A program made the position numbers and the translations under genes. The notes under the pieces were generated by a model. That model did not search any database, had not been told where the DNA came from, and saw only the letters and a list, made by a program, of their open reading frames with translations. Shown in pieces: positions 26,827 to 35,654 of a DNA stretch of 45,514 nt (position 1 is the stretch's first letter; each line of letters begins with the position of its first letter). Source of the stretch: Lachnospiraceae bacterium (GTDB lineage: Bacteria; Bacillota; Clostridia; Lachnospirales; Lachnospiraceae). Location: positions 3,659-49,172 of the forward strand of contig JAIDPF010000051.1 of NCBI GenBank assembly GCA_029062895.1, read 5' to 3'.

Positions 26827-27565
26827 CGTCTCCTCCTAACTCTCTTAATACATCCAACAGTTCATCCATAAATTCCCGTCTGCTTCCCTGTTTTGACAGT
26901 TCCTGATGGATCTGTCCGTCTTTTAGCACGATGACACGGTCACAGAAGGATGCGGCGTAGCTGTCATGGGTCACCATAAAAATAGTGGCATTCATTTGTG
27001 TTTTTGCCTGAAGAAACGCATCGATAACTGCCTTACAGGACTTGCTGTCCAGATTGCCCGTTGGCTCATCAGCAAGGATGATATAGGGATGATTCATCAA
27101 TGCACGGGCTACAGCAGTCCGTTGCTTTTCTCCGCCGGATATTTCTGCCGGATACTTCTGCATGATCTTCTCGATTCCAAACAGAGAGCAGAGTTTTTCA
27201 GCGGTGGCTTCCATCTGCGGAATCGGTTTATCCGCGATGACCTGAGGCAGACAGATATTTTCAAATACGGTCAGCCCATCTAAAAGCATAAAATCCTGAA
27301 AAACAAACCCCAGATGACGGTTGCGGAATGCTGCCAGCTGTTCCTCCGGGAGATGGGTGATATCTTTGTCGTTTAAAGAAATCGTTCCCGAATCATGGGG
27401 GATAAAGCAGGAAATACAATTCAGCAAAGTGGTTTTTCCGCTCCCGGAAGGTCCCATTACCGCCACAAACTCGCCTTTTTGGATATGAAAAGAAACATTT
27501 TTCAGAACAGGATAGGTAAGGGTTCCTGTTTGATAACTTTTTTTCAGATTAGAAACTTTCAACAT
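26813..27565 (-). CDS. ATP-binding protein of a BceAB-type ABC exporter
   Basis: 250 residues of the MacB/LolD/BceA group. Walker A GPSGSGKTT (38-46), Q-loop FVFQDF (88-92), signature SGGEKQR (143-149), Walker B YIILADEPTGNLDS (about 157-170) and switch VTHD. AGGAG precedes ATG 27565. Its C-terminal GGDDDEA coding DNA includes the permease ribosome-binding site and start. It is divergent from the regulator gene over a 203-bp gap with repeated motifs. Confidence 0.94.
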   Translation of the reverse strand: MLKVSNLKKSYQTGTLTYPVLKNVSFHIQKGEFVAVMGPSGSGKTTLLNCISCFIPHDSGTISLNDKDITHLPEEQLAAFRNRHLGFVFQDFMLLDGLTVFENICLPQVIADKPIPQMEATAEKLCSLFGIEKIMQKYPAEISGGEKQRTAVARALMNHPYIILADEPTGNLDSKSCKAVIDAFLQAKTQMNATIFMVTHDSYAASFCDRVIVLKDGQIHQELSKQGSRREFMDELLDVLRELGGDDDEA

Positions 27566-27657
27566 GATATTTTCTCCTTTTTTGCATTTTGAATTTATTG
27601 AACTTATTAAGCTTATTGTAGAAAAGGCGGGTCAAAAAACACAGCGTCGCAAATGGT

Positions 27658-27717
27658 ACGAATGGAATAGTTTTTGGAAAGTTTGGAAGGATTGGTTTTG
27701 GGAGAATGGACGAATGG
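27658..27717. promoter_or_regulatory. direct repeats in the divergent exporter/two-component promoter region
   Basis: ACGAATGG occurs at 27658-27665 and 27710-27717, 52 bp apart (about five helical turns), with several TTGG runs in between. On the minus strand a TTGACC (27630-27635) lies 22 bp beyond the nearer copy and may be the exporter -35. LytTR proteins bind direct repeats at such spacing, so this is a candidate site. Confidence 0.35.
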
Positions 27718-27768
27718 GGAAAAATATGATAGGTTAAACAAAGGTGTGGAATATTAAGGAGAAAATAT

Positions 27769-28467
27769 ATGAGAATCGGCATTTGTGATGATGAAAAAGA
27801 ACTACGCACCTCACTGCGAAGAGTCATAGAGCGGGTAGCGCAGCTAGACGGACTGGAATATAAAGTCAGTGAATATGGATCCGGGGAAGAAATTCTAAAA
27901 GAATTGAAAGCGGATGCTCCTGAGCTATTGTTTCTGGACATTGAGATGGATGGCATAGACGGCATGGAGGCGGCGAGAGCGATCCGGAAAACCCATAAGG
28001 ATATGGTGATCATTTTTGTGACGGCTTATCCGGATTTTGTATTTCAGGGCTATGAGGTACATGCCTTTCATTATATATTGAAGCCCTACAAAGAAGAAAA
28101 GATAAAAGAAGTATTCCGCAAGGCGTTAGAAGAACTGAACCTACAGGCAGAACAGTATTACGCGGTGGAACAGAAGTCGGGCACTCTGCGGCTTCGTCTG
28201 AAAGAAGTCCGCTATTTTCAGAGTGACCGCAAAAAGGTGATTGCGGAAACGGAAGATGGAAAGATAGAATTTTACGGAAAACTGAACGATATAGAAACTG
28301 CTCTGCCGGGTTATTTTATCAGGATACATAACCGTTATCTTGTTAACTTAAATTACGTGACAAAAGTGGAGAGCAGCCAGTGTATCTGCGCGGAAAAAAT
28401 GCTTCCCGTAAGCCGAGGCTGTAAACAGAATCTTGCAGTGGCATTTGCCAAAATGATGCTGCGGTAA
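27769..28467 (+). CDS. LytTR-family response regulator
   Basis: 232 residues: receiver domain (1-120) with CDDE at the start, phospho-Asp in LFLDIEM (D57) and KPY for the conserved Lys, then a LytTR DNA-binding domain (about 135-230; LRLKEVRYFQSDRKK and FIRIHNRYLVNLNYV). AAGGAG precedes ATG 27769. The sensor kinase gene follows after 12 nt. The divergent BceAB-type exporter is the likely target. Confidence 0.94.
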   Translation: MRIGICDDEKELRTSLRRVIERVAQLDGLEYKVSEYGSGEEILKELKADAPELLFLDIEMDGIDGMEAARAIRKTHKDMVIIFVTAYPDFVFQGYEVHAFHYILKPYKEEKIKEVFRKALEELNLQAEQYYAVEQKSGTLRLRLKEVRYFQSDRKKVIAETEDGKIEFYGKLNDIETALPGYFIRIHNRYLVNLNYVTKVESSQCICAEKMLPVSRGCKQNLAVAFAKMMLR

Positions 28468-28479
28468 CAGGAGGATATC

Positions 28480-29757
28480 ATGATTGTTTTTCTTATCAAT
28501 ATATTCGGTTATGTGATCAGCTTTTCGGCGGGATATTTTTTTTATAAGCTTCTGGCAGGTTTCCTGCAAACGAGAAAGTCAATCCTATTACGTCTGGCCG
28601 GCTGGTATTTGCTGATGGTATCCTTAACGATGCCTGCCCTGCCGAATGACCCGGTGAATATCACGTTGACGATGCCATTATTTCTGATTGGACTCATACT
28701 GGCTTATGCCGAAAGCTGGGTCGTATGGATTTCCACCGCACTTATTTTTTATCCTATCATGGTTGCGTATAATTATATGTGGTATGACTTTACCGGCAGG
28801 ATTTTCTTCCGTTTTTTTGCAGAGTACGGGGGAAATGCCAATCATATTTGTTCAACGTTGTCATATGCCAGCGTGCCGCTATTCTGGTATTTTGTGTGGC
28901 GGAAGTATGGAAAAAGGCTGGAACGGATCACCCGCTTTCTGGATAAAAAATCATGGATTTTGCTGGATGTTATCTGTCTGGCGTCCTTGGCGTCCGTTTT
29001 TGTCAGTATTTATTATACGCCTGAAGAAACTTATAAAGTATATCCCTGCATGATCGCCAGTATCGTAACGGGGATCGGCTGCCTCCTGCTTGCTACCTAT
29101 CTCGCAGAGCGAATCCAGACAGAACAGGAAAGAAGAAAATTGCAGCTGCAGCATGACTATTATGGAGAACTGGAAAGAAATCAGATACAGATCAGAAAGC
29201 TGCGTCATGATATGAACAATCACCTTGCCGCAGTTGGCGGACTTCTGGAACAGGAGAAGACAGAGGCGGCATTGGAGTATCTTCATGGATTGTATGAGCA
29301 TATGCAGACGGGGAGCCGTCTGTTTAGCACTAACAGTATTGTCAATGCGCTTTTAAACCTGAAATATAATGCGGCGTTGGAGGAGGAGATCGATACTTTT
29401 TTCCATATCGGCATTGACGGGCTGACAGAAATCGACGATATCAGTCTGTGTACCCTGTTCGCGAATTCGCTGGACAATGCCATAGAAGCATGCAGGAAGA
29501 TCACGGATAAAGAGAAACGCAGACTGTCATTGAAAGCCAGATATTCGGAGAATGGATACTTCAGTCTGGAAATTTCAAATTCCAAAATCAATCCCGTCCG
29601 CGAGAAACAAGGCTCCTTTATGACCGATAAGGATAATCAGAAAATGCACGGACTTGGTATCGCGTCCATGAAAGAAATTGTGGAAAGGTATAAAGGAACG
29701 ATTGATATTCAATATACAGAAGATGAATTTACGGTGGTGATTTTGATCTCTTTTTAA
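28480..29757 (+). CDS. GHKL sensor histidine kinase (AgrC-like)
   Basis: 425 residues: about seven membrane helices in the first 200 residues with short loops, then a coiled stretch and the kinase core. The phospho-accepting His is in LRHDMNNHL (H243), the N-box is NSLDNAIEAC and the glycine-rich box is MHGLGIASMKEI. The membrane part has no large outside sensor domain, so sensing probably occurs in the membrane or through the exporter. AGGAGG precedes ATG 28480. It is 20 bp from the convergent recD2 gene with no evident terminator. Confidence 0.92.
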   Translation: MIVFLINIFGYVISFSAGYFFYKLLAGFLQTRKSILLRLAGWYLLMVSLTMPALPNDPVNITLTMPLFLIGLILAYAESWVVWISTALIFYPIMVAYNYMWYDFTGRIFFRFFAEYGGNANHICSTLSYASVPLFWYFVWRKYGKRLERITRFLDKKSWILLDVICLASLASVFVSIYYTPEETYKVYPCMIASIVTGIGCLLLATYLAERIQTEQERRKLQLQHDYYGELERNQIQIRKLRHDMNNHLAAVGGLLEQEKTEAALEYLHGLYEHMQTGSRLFSTNSIVNALLNLKYNAALEEEIDTFFHIGIDGLTEIDDISLCTLFANSLDNAIEACRKITDKEKRRLSLKARYSENGYFSLEISNSKINPVREKQGSFMTDKDNQKMHGLGIASMKEIVERYKGTIDIQYTEDEFTVVILISF

Positions 29758-29777
29758 AAATTTATCAAACCACACAA

Positions 29778-32057
29778 TTATGAAATTTCCTTTTTATTTT
29801 CGGATAGCCCGCCTGACTCCAGCCTCTCCCGAAGCATGGTATTTCTCTTTGTAACAGTCACGTTTTGCACCGCATAGCTAAGCGCTTTCTTTGTTCCTAC
29901 TATGACCAGCGCCTTTTTCGCCCTCGTGATCCCCGTATAGATCAGATTACGCTGCAGCATCACATAGTGGTTCATCAATACAGGCATAACGACGATTGGA
30001 TATTCCGATCCCTGCGCCTTATGAATGGTGGTCGCATAGGCATGAACCAGCTCATCCAGTTCCGTTACGTCATATACAATGCTCCTGCCGTCAAAATCAA
30101 CAGTAAGGGTTCTGTCCGTCTCATTTACAGACTCTATGACTCCGATATCTCCGTTAAAAACTTCCTTATCGTAATTATTCCTGACCTGCATTACCCTGTC
30201 ATCCGTCCGAAACGCATATCCGCTCCTGCGCAGACATTCCTTGGGCAGCGTTACTTTCCCCCTGCCCCGTATAAAGATCTCCTGCTCCGCCGGATTCAGT
30301 GCCTCCTGCAGGGACAAATTCAGATTCGTCGCCCCTACCACGCCTCTCTGCATAGGGGTAAGCACCTGTATCCGGTGCGGCTCTATCTGGTAATATTTCG
30401 GCAGTTTTGTCTGCACAAGCTTAACAATCTGTGAAACTACAGCATCGGGGTCCTCATTTTCCAGAAAAAAGAAGTCGGACGATTTACCGTTACTGATATC
30501 CGGCATCTTACCCTCATTAATACGATGCGCATTCATGATGATGCGGCTTGTCTGTGCCTGACGGAAGATCCTTGTAAGCCGCACCACAGGGAAAGCGCCC
30601 GAATCAATAATATCCCGCAGCACATTCCCCGCCCCTACGGAAGGAAGCTGGTCGATATCCCCCACCATGATCAGGCGCATTGTGGGTGGTATCGCTTTCA
30701 ACAGTGAGTTCATCAGGATAATGTCAATCATGGAACACTCGTCGACAATCAGCACATCCCCTTCCAGCGGATTCTCTTCATTCTTCTGATACCCTTCCGG
30801 CGGCTTACATTCCAGCAGCCTGTGAATGGTCTTGGCTTCCAGCCCCGTTGCCTCTGTCATCCTTTTAGCAGCCCTTCCGGTAGGCGCTGCAAGCAGTATC
30901 CGCAGACCATAGGCACGGTAAGCGGCAATGATCCCATGGGTCGTGGTCGTTTTCCCCGTCCCCGGGCCACCCGTCAGTACCATGACCTTCGCTGTTGCCG
31001 CCTGACGGATGGCATCCGCCTGGATCTCATCGTATTCCATACCTGTCTTGTCCTGAATTGCGGTAATATCAACCGACAGATTATCACTTCCGGCATGCTT
31101 ACGGGCCTCCGTCAGCTTGGCATAAAGACTGTCCCCCGCAGGAGACGCCGCCAGCTTTTTCAACTTTCCCGCAACACCGATCTCCGCAAAATAAAAAGGC
31201 GGCAGATAAATTGCCTGCACCGGATTGCCATCTTCACACATTCTGACAATGTTCTTCTCAAGGATAAGCTCCTTATTCCGAAGCATATCGTCCATCGTCA
31301 TGATCACTGTCTCCGGCGATGCCTCCAATAGTTCCGCCGCTTTATCAATAAGCTGCTGCTTCTCCGCATACACATGCCCCTCATCGGAAAGTTCCGAAAG
31401 GGTATACATCAGTCCGCTCCGCAGCCGGACATAAGACTCTCTGCTAAATCCCAGCTTCATTGCAATCTGATCGGCAGTTCTGAAACCAATCCCCCAGATA
31501 TCATCCGCCAGCTTATAAGGATTTTCTTTCATCACTGCGATGCTGTCATTGTCGTATTGCTTATATATTTTGGCAGCATAAGAAGCAGATACCTGATGCT
31601 CCTGCAGAAACAGCATGATATTCTTTACTTCTTTCTGCCTCGCCCATGACTCGGCAATCATCCTGACGCGCTTTTGTCCGATTCCATCAATCTCGATCAG
31701 GCGTTCCACCTGTTCCTCTATGACATGAAACGTATCCTCTCCGTATTGTTGCACAATCTTTTTTGCATACTTCGGACCCACGCCCTTGATCAGACCGGAG
31801 CCAAGATATTTCTCCATTCCGTAGACTGTTGCGGGCAGCGTTTCCTCCCATTTTTCGGCAATGAACTGCCTGCCGTACTTAGCGTCCACTTTCCAGCTGC
31901 CTTCTGCAATCAGTACAGAACCTACATTAGCATCGATCATATTGCCGATGACCGGAACCGGCTCACTATAACCCTTCAGCCGGCACTTAAGAACCGAATA
32001 TCCGTTTTCCGGATTCTGATATGTTATTCTCTCCACCACACAACGAATCTTTATCAT
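29778..32057 (-). CDS. recD2: RecD2-type ATP-dependent DNA helicase
   Basis: About 759 residues, normal for RecD2. An OB-like N-terminus (about 1-75) and helix-hairpin-helix repeats (LIEIDGIGQKR) come before the SF1B core: Walker A GGPGTGKTTT (about 361-370), APTGRAAKRM, motif II VDECSM, MVGDIDQLPSVG, LTRIFRQ, and the C-terminal ATTIHKAQGSE and YTGITRAKKAL. It unwinds DNA 5' to 3' in repair and acts without RecBC. ATG 32057 overlaps the stop of the gene before it (TGATG); a GTG one codon earlier is the alternative. It is the last gene of a four-gene run. Confidence 0.93.
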   Translation of the reverse strand: MIKIRCVVERITYQNPENGYSVLKCRLKGYSEPVPVIGNMIDANVGSVLIAEGSWKVDAKYGRQFIAEKWEETLPATVYGMEKYLGSGLIKGVGPKYAKKIVQQYGEDTFHVIEEQVERLIEIDGIGQKRVRMIAESWARQKEVKNIMLFLQEHQVSASYAAKIYKQYDNDSIAVMKENPYKLADDIWGIGFRTADQIAMKLGFSRESYVRLRSGLMYTLSELSDEGHVYAEKQQLIDKAAELLEASPETVIMTMDDMLRNKELILEKNIVRMCEDGNPVQAIYLPPFYFAEIGVAGKLKKLAASPAGDSLYAKLTEARKHAGSDNLSVDITAIQDKTGMEYDEIQADAIRQAATAKVMVLTGGPGTGKTTTTHGIIAAYRAYGLRILLAAPTGRAAKRMTEATGLEAKTIHRLLECKPPEGYQKNEENPLEGDVLIVDECSMIDIILMNSLLKAIPPTMRLIMVGDIDQLPSVGAGNVLRDIIDSGAFPVVRLTRIFRQAQTSRIIMNAHRINEGKMPDISNGKSSDFFFLENEDPDAVVSQIVKLVQTKLPKYYQIEPHRIQVLTPMQRGVVGATNLNLSLQEALNPAEQEIFIRGRGKVTLPKECLRRSGYAFRTDDRVMQVRNNYDKEVFNGDIGVIESVNETDRTLTVDFDGRSIVYDVTELDELVHAYATTIHKAQGSEYPIVVMPVLMNHYVMLQRNLIYTGITRAKKALVIVGTKKALSYAVQNVTVTKRNTMLRERLESGGLSENKKEIS

Positions 32058-32797
32058 CACTTCTTCAAAGCAGCGCTTAAGCTGTTCGGTATCCCTCTGG
32101 GTCCCCTAACCGCAAAAATACCGTATTCCTCCTTCAGTATATCAAATGTAAATCGATCCGGCTGGTAGCGCTTCTGAAGCTTCACTTTCATTAACGCATT
32201 GATCGTCAGATTCTTATCCGCATAATCATATGGTATATCCGTCTCTGTCACCTTACACCGGAACAGTATCGCCGACACCGGAGCCGCTACATACATAAAG
32301 ACCGTATCGCCCGTCTTGATTCCGCTGCCCTGCTTCCATTCAATCTCATCCGCATCGTCGAAGGCATGCAGAATGTCATAGAACTTTGGATTGGCGGGAA
32401 TCAGCCACTCCTTAGACGGACGGATTTTCTGTTTCTTCTTTGACGAAGCGGTTGCCGCAAAACTCATGTCAATCAGTTCATAAACCCTCTCCCACGCCAC
32501 GGTTCCGTCCAGCAGCACGCTGATCCAGTGAAACTTATTCATATGGTAAGCCGGCAGGATACCGTCTTCCTGAAGCAATACATCTTTAAAGAACGGATCG
32601 TCTATCTTCAGATTTATGACATCCACATCCTCCCCGGCGGGAAGCCCCAGCTTTTCTCTCCCAACTTCCATGACCAGTGCAAACCACTTATTGTTGTCGG
32701 TATGCCGGAACACGGCATTCATGTCATATTTTCTCCACGGATATTCCGGCAGTACCTTGTATTTCTTTTTTATGTAATCAAAAACAAACTCTCTCAT
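32057..32797 (-). CDS. MmcQ/YjbR-like domain fused to an EVE/PUA-like domain
   Basis: 246 residues. The first about 115 (MREFVFDYIKKKY to DLIDMSFAAT) match the MmcQ/YjbR CyaY-like DNA-binding fold (FALVMEV, VINLK, HWISVLLDG). The rest (about 135-246; GSGIKTGDTVFMYVAAP, AILFRCKV) resembles EVE/PUA-like domains that bind modified bases or RNA. GGGGAG precedes ATG 32797; ATG 32818 lies upstream but is less well placed. Translation is coupled to recD2. The joining of these domains next to a repair helicase hints at a nucleic-acid role, but this is inference. Confidence 0.75.
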   Translation of the reverse strand: MREFVFDYIKKKYKVLPEYPWRKYDMNAVFRHTDNNKWFALVMEVGREKLGLPAGEDVDVINLKIDDPFFKDVLLQEDGILPAYHMNKFHWISVLLDGTVAWERVYELIDMSFAATASSKKKQKIRPSKEWLIPANPKFYDILHAFDDADEIEWKQGSGIKTGDTVFMYVAAPVSAILFRCKVTETDIPYDYADKNLTINALMKVKLQKRYQPDRFTFDILKEEYGIFAVRGPRGIPNSLSAALKK

Positions 32798-32810
32798 TTC
32801 GTCTCCCCGT

Positions 32811-33197
32811 TCAATCAACAGAGCCTGTATAAGCAGTCCATCCGCAGCCCAATTGTTTTAATTCCCTCTCGATATCCAATGACAGACTTGCATACAACTC
32901 AGCCTCAATTCCCGGCATCCCCGATATCTTGTAAAATTTATCCTGATAGACAAATTGCGTCCCCGCATATTTTTCAGGACAGGAAGGCACAAAGCTTTCC
33001 TTTGCCTTTTGTGCTTTCTCGCGCCATCTTAGTATAAACTCCCTAAGTTCCGGCGTCAAAGCCTCTATAGATTCATCGCTGTATATTGGGATAGGATTGA
33101 GCCATGTATCAATATCCATCCATATTTCGGTTTGTCCGTCGTTCATTAACTGAAAATAGCCGTCAGTATCATCCGGCTTCTTGTAAAGAACCGCCAT
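32811..33197 (-). CDS. small soluble protein of unknown function
   Basis: 128 residues from ATG 33197, chosen for AGGAG six nt upstream; the frame extends to 33236. It has no membrane segment or signal peptide. The composition is acidic, with several Trp and Tyr (IWMDIDTWLNPIP, WREKAQKAKESF). I do not recognise it. It lies 13 nt before the YjbR/EVE-like gene and 51 nt after the zinc-ribbon gene, all on the same strand, so it probably belongs to the recD2 operon. Confidence 0.7.
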   Translation of the reverse strand: MAVLYKKPDDTDGYFQLMNDGQTEIWMDIDTWLNPIPIYSDESIEALTPELREFILRWREKAQKAKESFVPSCPEKYAGTQFVYQDKFYKISGMPGIEAELYASLSLDIERELKQLGCGWTAYTGSVD

Positions 33198-33248
33198 TTT
33201 TATCTCCTTTCGTCCATAAAGCTTCCTACATTGCACCCCTGTGATTAC

Positions 33249-34127
33249 CTACCAATCGGAATCCCAATCATCCCAGCCGGAATCCCAATCAGAACCGCTG
33301 TCCCAGTCATAATCGGAATCCCAATCATTATCATAGTCCCAATCATCATCATCGTAGCTTGGGCTATCATGATGGTCGTCATACCACTCGTCCCAATCGG
33401 AGGCACCATACTCTTCATCGTAAGAATAACCCTCGTAATAATTCTCGTAATCCTCGAACAGATCCCATTCGGAAGCGGCATCATAACTAGACCATGTATC
33501 GGAAGCGGCATTCCAGATATACCAAGAGTCCCCATAATCATGGTAATACATATCAGAGTCGTAACTGTAATAACCTGAAGACGCGTATGGCAGTTTGTCT
33601 CGGTTAGTGTATTCTACAAAAAGTATAATAAATATCGGAAGCAATAAGGACATGATGCTCACTGCCACGGCAATAATTGTATGTAATATAAGCTTTTGAC
33701 TAAAATTCCTACTTTTGCCTGATCCCTGTGTACCACTTTCGTAAACGTCCGGCTTTCTGTGTGCTTTTTGTTCAGCCACTCTTGCCTTCATCTTCTGATA
33801 AAGCTCGTTTACGGCATATGCCTCGTCTTTGCCGCGATAACGTTCCGCCCGGGAACCATCAGACTTATTTTTATAAACCACAAAATCTCCCGAAACGGAA
33901 TCTTTATATATACCATATGCACGGGCGGTTCTTACATCCTGCCCGATATATGTACGCATCTCGTCAAGCGGCAGATGATGCCGTCTGGCCCACTCAAGAA
34001 GCTCACTGATAGTTTTAGGGGCCCCTGCAGCAGTTCTGTTTACACAGTCATTAGCAGCGCCGCAATTGGGGCACTCCAGCTCGGTATCACTGTAATTACT
34101 TCCACAATATTTACATTGAATCAACAT
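33249..34127 (-). CDS. zinc-ribbon membrane protein with Trp/Asp-repeat tail
   Basis: 292 residues. N-terminal zinc ribbon with Cys at 5, 8, 19 and 22 (CKYCG, CPNCG), a cytosolic region (about 40-140; TARAYGIYKDSVSGDFVVYKN), one membrane helix (about 147-170) and about 120 outside residues of extreme composition: Tyr/Ser/Asp first, then short Asp-Trp units (SDWDSGWDDWDSDW-like) to the end. The tail DNA is made of imperfect 9-18 bp repeats around GATTGGGATTC. AAGG precedes ATG 34127. The function is unknown. It is the first gene of the likely recD2 operon. Confidence 0.72.
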   Translation of the reverse strand: MLIQCKYCGSNYSDTELECPNCGAANDCVNRTAAGAPKTISELLEWARRHHLPLDEMRTYIGQDVRTARAYGIYKDSVSGDFVVYKNKSDGSRAERYRGKDEAYAVNELYQKMKARVAEQKAHRKPDVYESGTQGSGKSRNFSQKLILHTIIAVAVSIMSLLLPIFIILFVEYTNRDKLPYASSGYYSYDSDMYYHDYGDSWYIWNAASDTWSSYDAASEWDLFEDYENYYEGYSYDEEYGASDWDEWYDDHHDSPSYDDDDWDYDNDWDSDYDWDSGSDWDSGWDDWDSDW

Positions 34128-34247
34128 ACCTTGTCACCCTTCACCTTCTTCAACAATGTATTTCACCTAAATTTTATATTATCCGAACTGCAAGCAAAAA
34201 ACAAGCATGATAAATCTTTCCCCAATCTACTTACGATACCAGATACG

Positions 34248-34862
34248 CTATATACTGTCCGGCAGACAATTCAAATACATATCAAGTGCATCCGTACTTT
34301 CCTCTAATACTTTCATCAACTTATCAGATGGGTTTGCATAAACAATCCTATAATCTTCTTCTCCAAAATCCCTATGTACCGTGAACGCCAATCTTTCCTG
34401 CTCCAAATCAAACGATGCGTCTACACCTGCTTTATTTCCTCTTGCATCCAGACGAATCCATCGATCCAATGATTTGATATAAACAGCATTTAGCGCATGA
34501 ATACAAAATCCCGTTTCCGGCACATCTCCCAAGGTAAGCCGCTGATAGCAAATACCTGCCGGTATCCCGCATGCACGAAGCAGCGCGGCAAGAAGATTGG
34601 CCTTTGCCCAGCATATCCCTACGCCCTGTTCCAAAACCTCTGTGGCGGACTTTGTTACTCTCTTGTCCTGGACATCCCATGAGTGTTTTATAGTATCACG
34701 TACAAACTCATAGATTGCCTTCATCAGAGAAATTTCATCTGTATATTTTTGTTTGAATTCCTCTGCTTTTGATAAAATACTGCCATCGTTCCAGTTGATG
34801 TATTTTGACACCGATAAATATTCTTCTATGGGATCTTTTATAATTAGTTCTTTCATTATCAA
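34248..34862 (-). CDS. transglutaminase-like domain protein
   Basis: 204 residues. The catalytic triad pattern is visible: Cys in GVGICWAKANLLAALLRACGIPA, His in GFCIHALNAVYI and Asp in RWIRLDARGN. This is the transglutaminase/protease-like superfamily in a short cytosolic form without signal peptide. The start is TTG 34862 directly after the stop of the HAD gene, with AAGG seven nt away, or ATG 34856. In bacteria these domains are often proteases or peptide-modifying enzymes, and the substrate is unknown. Confidence 0.83.
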   Translation of the reverse strand: MIMKELIIKDPIEEYLSVSKYINWNDGSILSKAEEFKQKYTDEISLMKAIYEFVRDTIKHSWDVQDKRVTKSATEVLEQGVGICWAKANLLAALLRACGIPAGICYQRLTLGDVPETGFCIHALNAVYIKSLDRWIRLDARGNKAGVDASFDLEQERLAFTVHRDFGEEDYRIVYANPSDKLMKVLEESTDALDMYLNCLPDSI

Positions 34863-35651
34863 CTAATAACCTTGCCCTTCCAGCATGACATTTTGCAAAT
34901 AATATCCAATTCCATCATGGTCATTGTCGCCTATCACATAGTCCGCAACTGCTTTTACTTCATCTATTGCATTTCCCATGGCAACTCCGATACCACATAG
35001 CTTTAGCATTCCTATATCTGCAAAATCATCACCAAACGCTATGATTTCATCCGTAGTGATTCCACACTCTCTGCATATATGTAAAATCGCATTTTCCTTT
35101 GTGGCTGTTTTCTTCGTAAACTTGTACCAATAACCATCCGAAAAGCGAACACAGTCACAATCCGGTAAATTTTGCCGTAGCTTTTCTACCACCTTTTCAT
35201 CAAATATTTCCACGCACATTTTTAAGGATTCTTGTTCAAAATTATGAAAATCTGTGTATATACTATCTCCCCAGCTTTTATCCTGTTGTTTCGGGTCTAT
35301 TTTATAATTCCAATAATGTGCATCTACCGTATCGATTGATATTTCACAGTCCTCTCCACATATTTGTCTTGCCTTTTGTATCAACTCCATTGTTTCTGTT
35401 TTGGTAAACTCTGCTTTATAAATATATTCCTGCCTGCATTTTACCAAAGCTCCTGCACTGGAGATCACCACATCAGGATTTAATTCTGCAATAAATTCCA
35501 TACAATTCTTCTCACTTCTTGATGTGGATACTCCAATCATGATCCCCTGTTTTCTACATTTTTCTAACTCCTGCATTGTAACTTTGGAAATTGTTTTGTC
35601 ACTTCGTAGTAATGTTCCATCCAGATCAAATAATAGCAGCTTACATTTCAT
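34863..35651 (-). CDS. Cof-type HAD-superfamily hydrolase
   Basis: 262 residues of HAD class IIB. Motif I FDLDGTLL has the two Asp at 9 and 11, motif II Thr/Ser is in VSTSRS, and motif IV is IIAFGDDFADIGML near residue 208, followed by GVAMGNAIDEVKAVADYV. These enzymes dephosphorylate sugar phosphates or similar small molecules. GAGG lies eight nt before ATG 35651, inside the end of the preceding GNAT gene. The substrate cannot be inferred. Confidence 0.93.
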   Translation of the reverse strand: MKCKLLLFDLDGTLLRSDKTISKVTMQELEKCRKQGIMIGVSTSRSEKNCMEFIAELNPDVVISSAGALVKCRQEYIYKAEFTKTETMELIQKARQICGEDCEISIDTVDAHYWNYKIDPKQQDKSWGDSIYTDFHNFEQESLKMCVEIFDEKVVEKLRQNLPDCDCVRFSDGYWYKFTKKTATKENAILHICRECGITTDEIIAFGDDFADIGMLKLCGIGVAMGNAIDEVKAVADYVIGDNDHDGIGYYLQNVMLEGQGY

Positions 35652-35654
35652 ACC

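Noticed and set aside
27549-28013. Minus-strand 154-codon frame over the start of the response regulator
   Set aside because: It is Ser/Pro/Ile-rich, lacks a ribosome-binding site and overlaps a clear receiver domain on the other strand.
33231-33578. Plus-strand frame of Ile/Pro repeats (GIPI, VPIIII)
   Set aside because: It is the antisense reading of the Asp/Trp repeat tract of the zinc-ribbon membrane protein.
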